Shown in pieces: positions 1 through 5,560 of a stretch of 6,697 bases of DNA. The DNA lies in the NCBI GenBank assembly GCA_017538845.1, contig JAFYIC010000108.1:1-6697 (forward strand), written 5' to 3'. The stretch comes from Bacillota bacterium (GTDB taxonomy: Bacteria; Bacillota; Clostridia; Peptostreptococcales; Anaerovoracaceae). Each line of letters starts with the position of its first letter. Within the stretch, counting starts at the first letter, position 1. The notes beneath the pieces were generated by a model that had not been told where the DNA came from, searched no databases, and saw only the letters and a program-made list of their open reading frames with translations. The translations under genes were made by a program, and so were the position numbers.

Positions 1-684
1 GATTTTCCCGACAGGAAGACCACACTTGATTTTCTCGACAGGTTCGAAGATGAAAAACCTTTCGTGAAGATAGGCATGGAGCTTTTTTACGGGGAAGGTC
101 CGTCCATAGTAAAAGAGATAAAGGAGAGAGGTCATAAGATCTTTCTTGATGTGAAGTGCCACGATATTCCCAATACCGTTGAAAAAACCATGAAGAACCT
201 GGCCCTGCTGGACGTTGATATGACTAACGTTCACGCCGCAGGAACCATAAAGATGATGGAAGCGGCCCTGAAAGGACTGGAAGAGGGAGCGGCCGGAAAC
301 CGCAGTACTCTGCTGATCGCAGTGACTCAGCTCACTTCCACGGACCAGGCAAGGATGGAAAGCGACATCCTTATTAAAGAAAACATAAACGATGTTATTG
401 TAAAGTATGCGAAAAACGCCGAAACAGCAGGTCTCGACGGGGTAGTATGCTCACCGCTGGAGTCTGAGATGATCCACAGCAATACTGGAGAGGGATTCAT
501 AACAGTAACTCCGGGCGTCAGATTCGCCGACGACGCAAAAGGCGACCAGGCCAGAGTGACTACGCCTGAAAAAGCCGGGAAACTGGGCTCCGACTACATA
601 GTGGTAGGCAGATCCATTACCCAGGCGGAGGATCCTGTGGCGGCTTACAGACGGTGCGTGAGAGATTTTCTCGGCGCTGAATAG
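1..684 (+). CDS. pyrF: Orotidine 5'-phosphate decarboxylase (5'-truncated by window)
   Basis: This enzyme decarboxylates OMP to UMP, the last step of de novo pyrimidine synthesis, in the cytosol. The reading frame is open from base 1, and the residues before the first internal GTG (base 64) already match the family: DFPDRKTTLDFLDRF, then FVKIGMELFY. About 227 residues are present against roughly 235-240 in the family, so only about ten N-terminal residues (the usual start through ALDFP) should be missing. The catalytic D-x-K-x-x-D signature is seen as DVKCHDIPNTV (D50, K52 and D55, counted from base 1). The C-terminal phosphate-binding part is seen as TPGVR, DQARVTTP and IVVGRSITQAEDP. A Cys follows the catalytic Lys where Leu or Phe is more usual; this is probably neutral. 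The next gene, pyrE, starts 15 bp downstream, so the two are almost certainly co-transcribed. Identification is secure; the true start lies outside the window. Confidence 0.96.
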   Translation, partial: DFPDRKTTLDFLDRFEDEKPFVKIGMELFYGEGPSIVKEIKERGHKIFLDVKCHDIPNTVEKTMKNLALLDVDMTNVHAAGTIKMMEAALKGLEEGAAGNRSTLLIAVTQLTSTDQARMESDILIKENINDVIVKYAKNAETAGLDGVVCSPLESEMIHSNTGEGFITVTPGVRFADDAKGDQARVTTPEKAGKLGSDYIVVGRSITQAEDPVAAYRRCVRDFLGAE

Positions 685-699
685 ATCAACGGAGGAACA

Positions 700-1335
700 A
701 TGGATACAAAGAGAACCATAGCAAAGGAACTGCTGAAGATTGAAGCGGTATTCTTAAGACCCGATGAGCCTTTTACATGGGCAAGCGGCATAAAAAGCCC
801 CATCTACTGTGATAACAGGCTGACCCTTACGGCACCGGAGACAAGGACGGTTGTAGAAGAGTCCATGGCAAAGGTCATAAAGGAGAACTATCCCGACTGC
901 CAGGTGCTCATGGGCACCAGTACGGCCGGTATCGCCCACGCGGCAATCACAGGACACATCATGGGACTTCCCATGGGATACGTGCGGGGCTCGGCCAAGG
1001 ATCACGGCAGGACAAACCAGATAGAAGGAAGACTGGAACCGGGTCAGAAGGTAGTAGTTGTGGAGGATCTGATCTCCACGGCGGGATCCGTTCTGGAGAC
1101 AGTGGAAGCCCTGAGAAACGCGGGAGCTGAGGTGCTGGGGATCGTCAGCATTTTCACTTACGGCATGAAAAAGGGCATAGACCGGATGGCTGAGAAGAAC
1201 ATCAGGAATATCAGCCTGAGCGACCTGGATACTCTGGTGGATGTGGCCGTGGAAGAGGGATATATACATCCGGAAGACAAGGCCAGGCTGCTTAAGTTCA
1301 GAGACGATCCCTCAGATGAAAGCTGGATGAAATAA
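700..1335 (+). CDS. pyrE: Orotate phosphoribosyltransferase
   Basis: This cytosolic enzyme transfers the phosphoribosyl group of PRPP to orotate to make OMP, the substrate of the PyrF encoded just upstream. The protein is 211 residues, a normal length. The N-terminal [16 protein letters not shown] (25-40) is the family's orotate-side motif. The mobile catalytic loop is [15 protein letters not shown] (96-110), with K100, D101 and H102. The type I PRPP-binding motif is [13 protein letters not shown] (118-130). The usual form of that motif is STGGS, so here one Gly is replaced by Ala, and loop position 97 is Gly where Lys or Ser is common. Both look like tolerated variants. The ATG at 700 is supported by GGAGG at 691-695. 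The 15-bp gap after pyrF indicates one operon; an 86-bp gap separates it from pyrB. Function is secure from the motifs. Confidence 0.97.
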   Translation: MDTKRTIAKELLKIEAVFLRPDEPFTWASGIKSPIYCDNRLTLTAPETRTVVEESMAKVIKENYPDCQVLMGTSTAGIAHAAITGHIMGLPMGYVRGSAKDHGRTNQIEGRLEPGQKVVVVEDLISTAGSVLETVEALRNAGAEVLGIVSIFTYGMKKGIDRMAEKNIRNISLSDLDTLVDVAVEEGYIHPEDKARLLKFRDDPSDESWMK

Positions 1336-1352
1336 AAACATGTAAAAAGTAC

Positions 1353-1381
1353 TGGAAACGACCGTTAAAAAAGGGTAATAT
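1353..1381 (+). promoter_or_regulatory. Weak candidate sigma-A promoter before pyrB
   Basis: The 86-bp pyrE-pyrB gap is markedly more AT-rich than its surroundings. It contains TGGAAA (1353-1358) and TAATAT (1376-1381) 17 bp apart, each matching 4 of 6 consensus positions. TATATT at 1379-1384 is a better -10 (5 of 6) but has no -35 at the right distance. No terminator and no PyrR-type binding loop is apparent in this gap. It may be an internal promoter that supplies pyrBI separately, or just an AT-rich spacer. Confidence 0.2.
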
Positions 1382-1406
1382 ATTCCGAAAAGAACTTAGA
1401 AAACGG

Positions 1407-1412
1407 AAGGAG
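1407..1412 (+). promoter_or_regulatory. Ribosome binding site fixing the GTG start of pyrB
   Basis: AAGGAG lies 9 nt before the GTG at 1422. No in-frame ATG sits nearby that would give a complete N-terminus, so this site decides that pyrB begins with GTG. Confidence 0.8.
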
Positions 1413-1421
1413 CAGATCACA

Positions 1422-2360
1422 GTGAATGATGTAAGGTGTGTCATCAACATAACGGACCTGTCGGTAGAAGAACTGGACAAACTCATGGACCTTGCCGATG
1501 ATATAATCGCAGATCCGGTCAAATACTCGGAAAAGTGCAAAGGCAAGAAGCTTGCCACACTGTTCTTCGAGCCCAGCACCAGGACAAGGCTAAGCTTTGA
1601 GTCAGCCATGATGGAACTGGGCGGGAATGTGCTTGGATTTTCCACGGCGGATTCATCTTCGGCAGCCAAAGGCGAAAGCGTAAGCGACACCATAAGAACG
1701 GTAGGCTGCTATGCCGACATAATAGCCATGAGACACCCGAAGGAAGGCGCGCCGACGGTGGCTTCCCTGAAGACCACGGTGCCCATCATAAATGCGGGAG
1801 ACGGCGGACACTATCATCCGACCCAGACGCTGACTGACCTGCTGACCATAAGGAGAGAAAGAGGCGCGATCGGGGACTTTACCATCGGACTCTGCGGCGA
1901 CCTGCAGTTCGGCCGTACGGTACATTCGCTGATCTACGCTCTGCTCAGATACGAAAACATCAAATACGTGCTCATTTCACCTGACGAACTGCGAGTACCG
2001 GACTATGTGAGAGACGAACTCAACGAAGCCGGAGTGGAATGGAAGGAAGTCGAGCGCATGGAAGACGTTATGCCCGAACTGGACATACTGTATATGACAA
2101 GAGTACAGCGTGAGCGTTTCTTCAACGAAGAGGACTATATCAGACTGAAAGACAGCTACATTCTGGATATGGACAAACTGAAAACGGCTAAGTCCGATCT
2201 TTCCATACTTCATCCGCTGCCGAGAGTGAACGAAATATCGGTCACCGTGGACGATGACCCGAGAGCCTGCTACTTCAGGCAGGTGCTCAACGGAAAGTAT
2301 ATCAGGATGGCGCTTATTCTCACACTTTTAGGCCTCGGGCAGAAAGGAGAGGACAGATGA
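1422..2360 (+). CDS. pyrB: Aspartate carbamoyltransferase, catalytic chain
   Basis: This chain condenses carbamoyl phosphate with aspartate to give N-carbamoyl-aspartate, the committed step of pyrimidine synthesis. The product is 312 residues, normal for the family. The carbamoyl phosphate motif [13 protein letters not shown] spans 48-60. It is followed by K83 in the SSSAAKGES loop, which in the E. coli enzyme reaches across to a neighbouring subunit's active site. R104-H105 (AMRHP), HPTQTLTDL (132-140), [14 protein letters not shown] (157-170), TRVQRER (226-232) and HPLPRVNEI (264-272) complete the active-site set. These residues separate it from ornithine carbamoyltransferase. The start is GTG at 1422, chosen because of AAGGAG at 1407-1412. 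The stop codon overlaps the pyrI start in an ATGA quartet, which implies translational coupling and matches the stoichiometric catalytic/regulatory assembly known for this ATCase class. Confidence 0.97.
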   Translation: MNDVRCVINITDLSVEELDKLMDLADDIIADPVKYSEKCKGKKLATLFFEPSTRTRLSFESAMMELGGNVLGFSTADSSSAAKGESVSDTIRTVGCYADIIAMRHPKEGAPTVASLKTTVPIINAGDGGHYHPTQTLTDLLTIRRERGAIGDFTIGLCGDLQFGRTVHSLIYALLRYENIKYVLISPDELRVPDYVRDELNEAGVEWKEVERMEDVMPELDILYMTRVQRERFFNEEDYIRLKDSYILDMDKLKTAKSDLSILHPLPRVNEISVTVDDDPRACYFRQVLNGKYIRMALILTLLGLGQKGEDR

Positions 2361-2773
2361 ACGTCGACGGAGTAAACAACGGGATCGTACTTGACCACAT
2401 ACAGGCGGGAAAAAGCATGGAGATATACAGGATCCTGAGACTGGACAAACTCACATGCAGCGTTGCCGTTATACAGAATGCGGTCAGTGAGAAATACGGA
2501 AAGAAAGACATCATCAAGATAGATGAAAATATAGACATCAACCTGGACGTACTCGGTTACATCGACCCGAACATAACGGTGAACAGGGTCATAGACGGGA
2601 AGCTTTCAAAGAAAGAACATCTGGAACTTCCGGAAGTGGTCACCGATATAATAAAATGCAAGAATCCGAGATGCATCACGTCCGTAGAACAGGAAATAGT
2701 CCACAAATTCAGACTTGCGGACAGGGAAAAGAGAATTTATCGCTGTATCTATTGCGATGCGGAGCATAAATAG
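2357..2773 (+). CDS. pyrI: Aspartate carbamoyltransferase, regulatory chain
   Basis: This is the non-catalytic chain of the allosteric ATCase. In the E. coli holoenzyme it binds nucleotide effectors (CTP inhibiting, ATP activating) and contacts PyrB through a zinc domain. The product is 138 residues, somewhat shorter than the 153 of E. coli, mostly because of a shorter N-terminus and middle. The effector-binding half shows GIVLDHI (9-15), GKKDIIKID (48-56) and TVNRV (74-78). The C-terminal zinc site is C101, C106, C130 and C133. That spacing (5, 24, 3) is the same as E. coli C109, C114, C138 and C141, so zinc binding and PyrB contact should be intact. The ATG lies inside the pyrB stop (ATGA), with a GGAGAGG purine run just upstream inside pyrB. 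Whether CTP is the effector here cannot be read from sequence. A 142-bp gap follows. Confidence 0.96.
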   Translation: MNVDGVNNGIVLDHIQAGKSMEIYRILRLDKLTCSVAVIQNAVSEKYGKKDIIKIDENIDINLDVLGYIDPNITVNRVIDGKLSKKEHLELPEVVTDIIKCKNPRCITSVEQEIVHKFRLADREKRIYRCIYCDAEHK

Positions 2774-2788
2774 ATATCATAAAGGGTA

Positions 2789-2832
2789 CCGGCAGGGACT
2801 GTGAACAGGAGGCTCACGGGCATGACTGCCGG
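2789..2832 (+). promoter_or_regulatory. Hairpin 1 in the xpt leader, with an SD in its apical loop
   Basis: A 7-bp perfect outer stem, CCGGCAG (2789-2795) with CTGCCGG (2826-2832), encloses an inner stem, CTGTGA (2799-2804) with TCACGG (2814-2819), which includes one G-U pair. The 9-nt apical loop holds AGGAGG (2807-2812). No U-tract follows, so it is not an intrinsic terminator. Its right arm can alternatively pair with the left arm of the next hairpin (GCCGG 2828-2832 with CCGGC 2849-2853). Read directly from the sequence; any regulatory role is inferred. Confidence 0.45.
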
Positions 2833-2839
2833 ACGATAA
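2822..2839 (+). promoter_or_regulatory. Possible five-codon leader ORF upstream of xpt
   Basis: ATG-ACT-GCC-GGA-CGA-TAA encodes Met-Thr-Ala-Gly-Arg. It is preceded at 9 nt by a full AGGAGG (2807-2812), an SD as good as those of the real genes here. An in-frame GTG at 2801 would extend it to 12 residues, but its own SD is poor. The ATG is in the right-hand internal loop of hairpin 1, the coding part overlaps its right arm, and the stop lies 2 nt before hairpin 2. Translation would therefore open hairpin 1 and could disturb hairpin 2. No regulatory codon run is visible, and the arrangement may be coincidental. Confidence 0.25.
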
Positions 2840-2841
2840 AA

Positions 2842-2868
2842 GCGGTGACCGGCGGAAAAGCCGGCCGC
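2842..2868 (+). promoter_or_regulatory. Hairpin 2 in the xpt leader
   Basis: GCGG (2842-2845) pairs with CCGC (2865-2868) and CCGGC (2849-2853) pairs with GCCGG (2860-2864). This gives a 9-bp GC-only stem with a 3-nt bulge (TGA, 2846-2848) and a GGAAAA loop. It is followed by ATAAAAGTG rather than a run of T, so it is not a terminator for plus-strand transcription. It ends 34 nt before the xpt SD at 2903-2908. The same ATAAAAG string occurs just before it (2836) and just after it (2869). Confidence 0.4.
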
Positions 2869-2915
2869 ATAAAAGTGTGTGAGTTAAAACGACGGAAGGA
2901 AAGGGAGGATACGCA

Positions 2916-3497
2916 ATGAAATCTATGAAAGCCCTGGTAGACAAGATCCGGAATGAGGGCAAGGCTATAGGAACAGACATAGTTAAAGTAGACGGTTTCA
3001 TCAACCATCAGCTTGATGTTGCTTTCATGGAACAGCTGGGAAGAGAATTCAGCTGGAAATTCGATGGTGAAGAGGTGGATCTGATACTGACGGTAGAATC
3101 AAGCGGTATCGCGATAGCCTGCGCCACGGCGCCTTTCTTCAGTTACGCGCCGGTAGTATTCGCCAAGAAATCAGTACCTGTGTCCATGGTGGAAGGATAT
3201 TACCATGCCGACACTCATTCCGCAACGACAGGCGAGACCACCACGCTTGTGGTATCAAAGAAATTCATAAACGAAGAGAACAAGGTGCTCATACTCGATG
3301 ACTTTCTGTCCCACGGCGAATCTGCCAGAGCCCTGGCGTCCATAGTAAAGGATGCGGGAGCCGAACTGGTAGGCATAGGAGTCGTGATCGAGAAAGCATT
3401 CCTGAACGGAGGCAAGATACTACGCGATATGGGGTACAGAGTCGAACCCCTTGCGGTTATAGATCATATAGAGGACGGTAACATCGAATTCAGATAA
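2916..3497 (+). CDS. xpt: Xanthine phosphoribosyltransferase
   Basis: This cytosolic purine-salvage enzyme converts xanthine plus PRPP to XMP. The product is 193 residues, essentially the length of B. subtilis Xpt (194), and it matches that protein throughout. KVDGFINHQLD (24-34) corresponds to Xpt's KVDSFLNHQID, LTVESSGIA (58-66) to its VTIESSGIA, and GIGVVIEKAF (153-162) to its GIGIVIEKSF. The PRPP-binding motif is VLILDDFLSHGES (124-136), with the acidic pair D128-D129; Xpt has LANGQA where this has LSHGES. The ATG at 2916 is preferred because GGGAGG (2903-2908) is 7 nt upstream. The ATG at 2925 would align better with the B. subtilis N-terminus but is too far from the SD. It follows pyrI by 142 bp and is closed by a terminator, so it ends this transcription unit. 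In B. subtilis xpt is under a purine riboswitch; none is recognisable here. Confidence 0.95.
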   Translation: MKSMKALVDKIRNEGKAIGTDIVKVDGFINHQLDVAFMEQLGREFSWKFDGEEVDLILTVESSGIAIACATAPFFSYAPVVFAKKSVPVSMVEGYYHADTHSATTGETTTLVVSKKFINEENKVLILDDFLSHGESARALASIVKDAGAELVGIGVVIEKAFLNGGKILRDMGYRVEPLAVIDHIEDGNIEFR

Positions 3498-3504
3498 TGC
3501 CGTC

Positions 3505-3538
3505 TCCCCGGAATTGATCTTCCGGGGATTTATCATTT
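3505..3538 (+). terminator. Rho-independent terminator after xpt
   Basis: A 9-bp perfect stem, TCCCCGGAA (3505-3513) with TTCCGGGGA (3520-3528), has a 6-nt loop (TTGATC). It is followed by the interrupted T-rich tract TTTATCATTT. It starts 7 bp after the xpt stop codon. The imperfect T-tract suggests termination may be partial, which matters because I find no convincing promoter before the next gene. Confidence 0.7.
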
Positions 3539-3541
3539 AAG

Positions 3542-3556
3542 GACGGTGATACCGTC
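3542..3556 (+). other. Small hairpin between the terminator and the next gene
   Basis: GACGGT (3542-3547) and ACCGTC (3551-3556) form a 6-bp perfect inverted repeat with a 3-nt loop, 18 nt before the SD of the next gene. GACGG also occurs at 3474-3478 at the end of xpt, and CCGTC at 3500-3504 just before the terminator, so several alternative pairings across the terminator are possible. Function unknown; a 6-bp repeat could be chance. Confidence 0.3.
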
Positions 3557-3586
3557 TATGACAGTTAATTATTAAAGGAGAAAGCT

Positions 3587-5560
3587 ATGATGGGCAGCAC
3601 CGGGGAAAAACCGGATAATGAAAATGAGGCTATAATGAGTGAAGCTGTGCCGGCGGCAGACGAAGAAAAATTCAGCGTATGGCGGAAAGATATGAAAAGG
3701 AGAGGCAGGAAGGTCCTCAAAAGCCATTATCTGCTGCTTCTCATCGTGCTTGTCATATCCGTATTCTTCGGAAACGAATACAACATGGCAGGCAAGATCT
3801 TTACGATAAACGATCTTACAGGCACTTCTGCCGTCACACAGACTGAGAACGGGAAAAAGGTTACAAATTCGGCATCCTGGGATAATAAAACATCCATGGA
3901 CGTTGTTTATGAACTGATTTCTTCCGGTGCGAAGAAAGGTTCAAAGATGGCTGACCGTATCGAGCAGTACAAGGTGGAAAATGACAACAGCAAGGTACTG
4001 GCAAGAAGCAGGGGCGCCCTGGCAAGCCTGGTGAACGCTGCGTCTTCGGGCGGCCTTTACGTCAAGATTTTTTCAGCTCTTACGAATATGACCAACAGCA
4101 AGAGCGCCGGTAAAGCGCTGTTCATAATATTCGGTCTGCTTTTGTATATCGGGATATGGGTATTCTTAAAGAACGTATACAAGGTGGTCGTCCGCAGGAT
4201 ATATCTGGAGGCAAGGACGTACAGGAAAGTGCCTTTCCTGCATGGTATCCGTTTCATAAGAGTAAGGCGCTGGGTAAGGACGGCGGCTACGCTTCTTCTG
4301 ACGGAGGTGTTCCTGTTCCTCTGGCTGTTCACCATCGTGGGATATATCATAAAATATTTCTCATACATGATGGTACCGTATATCGTTGCGGAGAATCCGG
4401 ACATAAAGCCCCGCGAGGCTATCACGCTTTCGAGAAAGATGATGTACGGACACAAGTGGGAATGCTTCAGGCTCCTGCTCACATTCATCGGATGGTACAT
4501 CCTTTCCGCCATTACTCTGGGCCTTGTGGAACTGCTCTGGTTCGGTCCGTACAAGCAGGCGGTGTTCTGTGAATACTATGCGCGTCTGAGAAAGCAGGCA
4601 AAGGAAAAGGGCATAGAGGGAGCGGACAAACTCAACGACACATATCTCTTCGAGACTCCTGATGAGGAAGAACTGGAAGAGACATATAAAGATATCAGGG
4701 CGAAAGCCAGGGGCATCGACTCCGAAGCTATCGTGCTTAAAGGAGCGAAGAAATTCTGCGCCGAGTATATGGGACTCTGGCTCGGATCGGTTGAAAGCAA
4801 GCGTATTTACCAGGCTCATGAGAATGAGAGAAACCGCATATGGGCAGGCCTTGCGGCAGTGGACGGCCTGATCTACCCTCAGAGACTGGATCCGCTGGAT
4901 TACCAGGCAAGGAAGGGATTCAGTTTCAAGTTCTCATACCTGAGATGCTATACCATATGGGTAATGGTATTCATGTTCATATTCTTCGCGTTCCTGGGAT
5001 GGTGCTGGGAGGTCAGCCTGCATCTGGTCAACGACGGTACCTTCGTCAACAGAGGCGCCCTCCACGGACCGTGGCTTCCCATATACGGAACAGGCGGCGT
5101 GATCATAATACTGGTACTGAGCAAGCTGAGGACCAGACCGGTCATAGAATTCATAGCGGCCGTTGTGCTCTCGGGATTTGTTGAATTTTTCACATCTCTG
5201 GGCATGGAATCGGCCCACGGCATGAGATGGTGGGACTATACGGGATATTACCTGAATCTGGACGGAAGAATCTGTGCGGAGGGCCTTATCACTTTCGGCA
5301 TCATCGGCATGATGGTGGTATACCTTGTGGCGCCGATAATGGATTCGATCCTTTCCAGGATAAGCACGAAGATAATAGTGCCTGTGGTAACAGCGCTGTT
5401 CATCGTGTTCATGGTGGATGTGGTATACTCGCAATCCCATCCGAATACAGGCGAGGGCATCACGGATTACGATGAGTACGAACAGTCTTCCATGATACAG
5501 CAGACGCAGCATCAGCTTTACCTCAGCGGAGACACCGGACAGGGAGCATTGAATGAGTAA
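3587..5560 (+). CDS. Fused DUF975 / PF06541 polytopic membrane protein, function unknown
   Basis: This is a 657-residue integral membrane protein of unknown function. After a hydrophilic N-terminus and a basic stretch (34-46) comes a first membrane segment (48-62). A Ser/Asn-rich hydrophilic segment (63-176, probably outside) follows, then membrane segments near 177-195, 232-256 and 296-318. Residues 35-335 fit DUF975 (PF06161); its hallmark is MMVPYIVAENPD with LSRKMMYGHK (261-290), IGWYILSAITLGL (301-313) and PY (321-322). A charged, probably cytosolic linker (336-450) leads to a second domain (455-612) with four or five membrane segments. That domain fits PF06541, 'putative ABC-transporter type IV': FLGWCWE (469-475), NRGALHGPWLPIYG (488-501), WWDY (548-551) and GRICAEGLITFG (560-571). 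No ATPase gene adjoins it, so a transport role is unproven. AAGGAG at 3575-3580 supports ATG 3587; ATG 3590 is also possible. The end overlaps the next gene by 8 bp, suggesting coupling. Confidence 0.88.
   Translation: MMGSTGEKPDNENEAIMSEAVPAADEEKFSVWRKDMKRRGRKVLKSHYLLLLIVLVISVFFGNEYNMAGKIFTINDLTGTSAVTQTENGKKVTNSASWDNKTSMDVVYELISSGAKKGSKMADRIEQYKVENDNSKVLARSRGALASLVNAASSGGLYVKIFSALTNMTNSKSAGKALFIIFGLLLYIGIWVFLKNVYKVVVRRIYLEARTYRKVPFLHGIRFIRVRRWVRTAATLLLTEVFLFLWLFTIVGYIIKYFSYMMVPYIVAENPDIKPREAITLSRKMMYGHKWECFRLLLTFIGWYILSAITLGLVELLWFGPYKQAVFCEYYARLRKQAKEKGIEGADKLNDTYLFETPDEEELEETYKDIRAKARGIDSEAIVLKGAKKFCAEYMGLWLGSVESKRIYQAHENERNRIWAGLAAVDGLIYPQRLDPLDYQARKGFSFKFSYLRCYTIWVMVFMFIFFAFLGWCWEVSLHLVNDGTFVNRGALHGPWLPIYGTGGVIIILVLSKLRTRPVIEFIAAVVLSGFVEFFTSLGMESAHGMRWWDYTGYYLNLDGRICAEGLITFGIIGMMVVYLVAPIMDSILSRISTKIIVPVVTALFIVFMVDVVYSQSHPNTGEGITDYDEYEQSSMIQQTQHQLYLSGDTGQGALNE

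Noticed and set aside
754..1269. Minus-strand open frame opposite pyrE
   Set aside because: Fully covered by a well-conserved pyrE, with no ribosome binding site and a His/Cys-rich product typical of antisense translation.
2842..2868. Hairpin 2 as an intrinsic terminator between pyrI and xpt
   Set aside because: The strong stem is followed by ATAAAAGTG, with no T-tract on the plus strand. On the minus strand only four T residues follow, and no minus-strand gene needs it.
2774..2915. Purine (guanine) riboswitch or PurR-type box expected before xpt
   Set aside because: The conserved aptamer segments of the purine riboswitch and the CGAACA-type box are not found in the gap, and no terminator/antiterminator pair with a T-run is present.
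2770..2919. Reading frame open across the whole pyrI-xpt gap, ending in a TGA that overlaps the xpt ATG
   Set aside because: About 49 stop-free codons in GC-rich DNA is roughly a one-in-ten chance event. The only possible start inside (GTG 2845) lacks an SD and lies within hairpin 2, and the translation resembles no family I know. Not called as a gene.
3528..3586. Promoter for the DUF975 fusion gene after the terminator
   Set aside because: TATCAT at 3531 is a fair -10 but has no -35 at 16-18 bp, and TTGATC at 3514 is only 11 bp from it and is the terminator loop. No convincing pair found.
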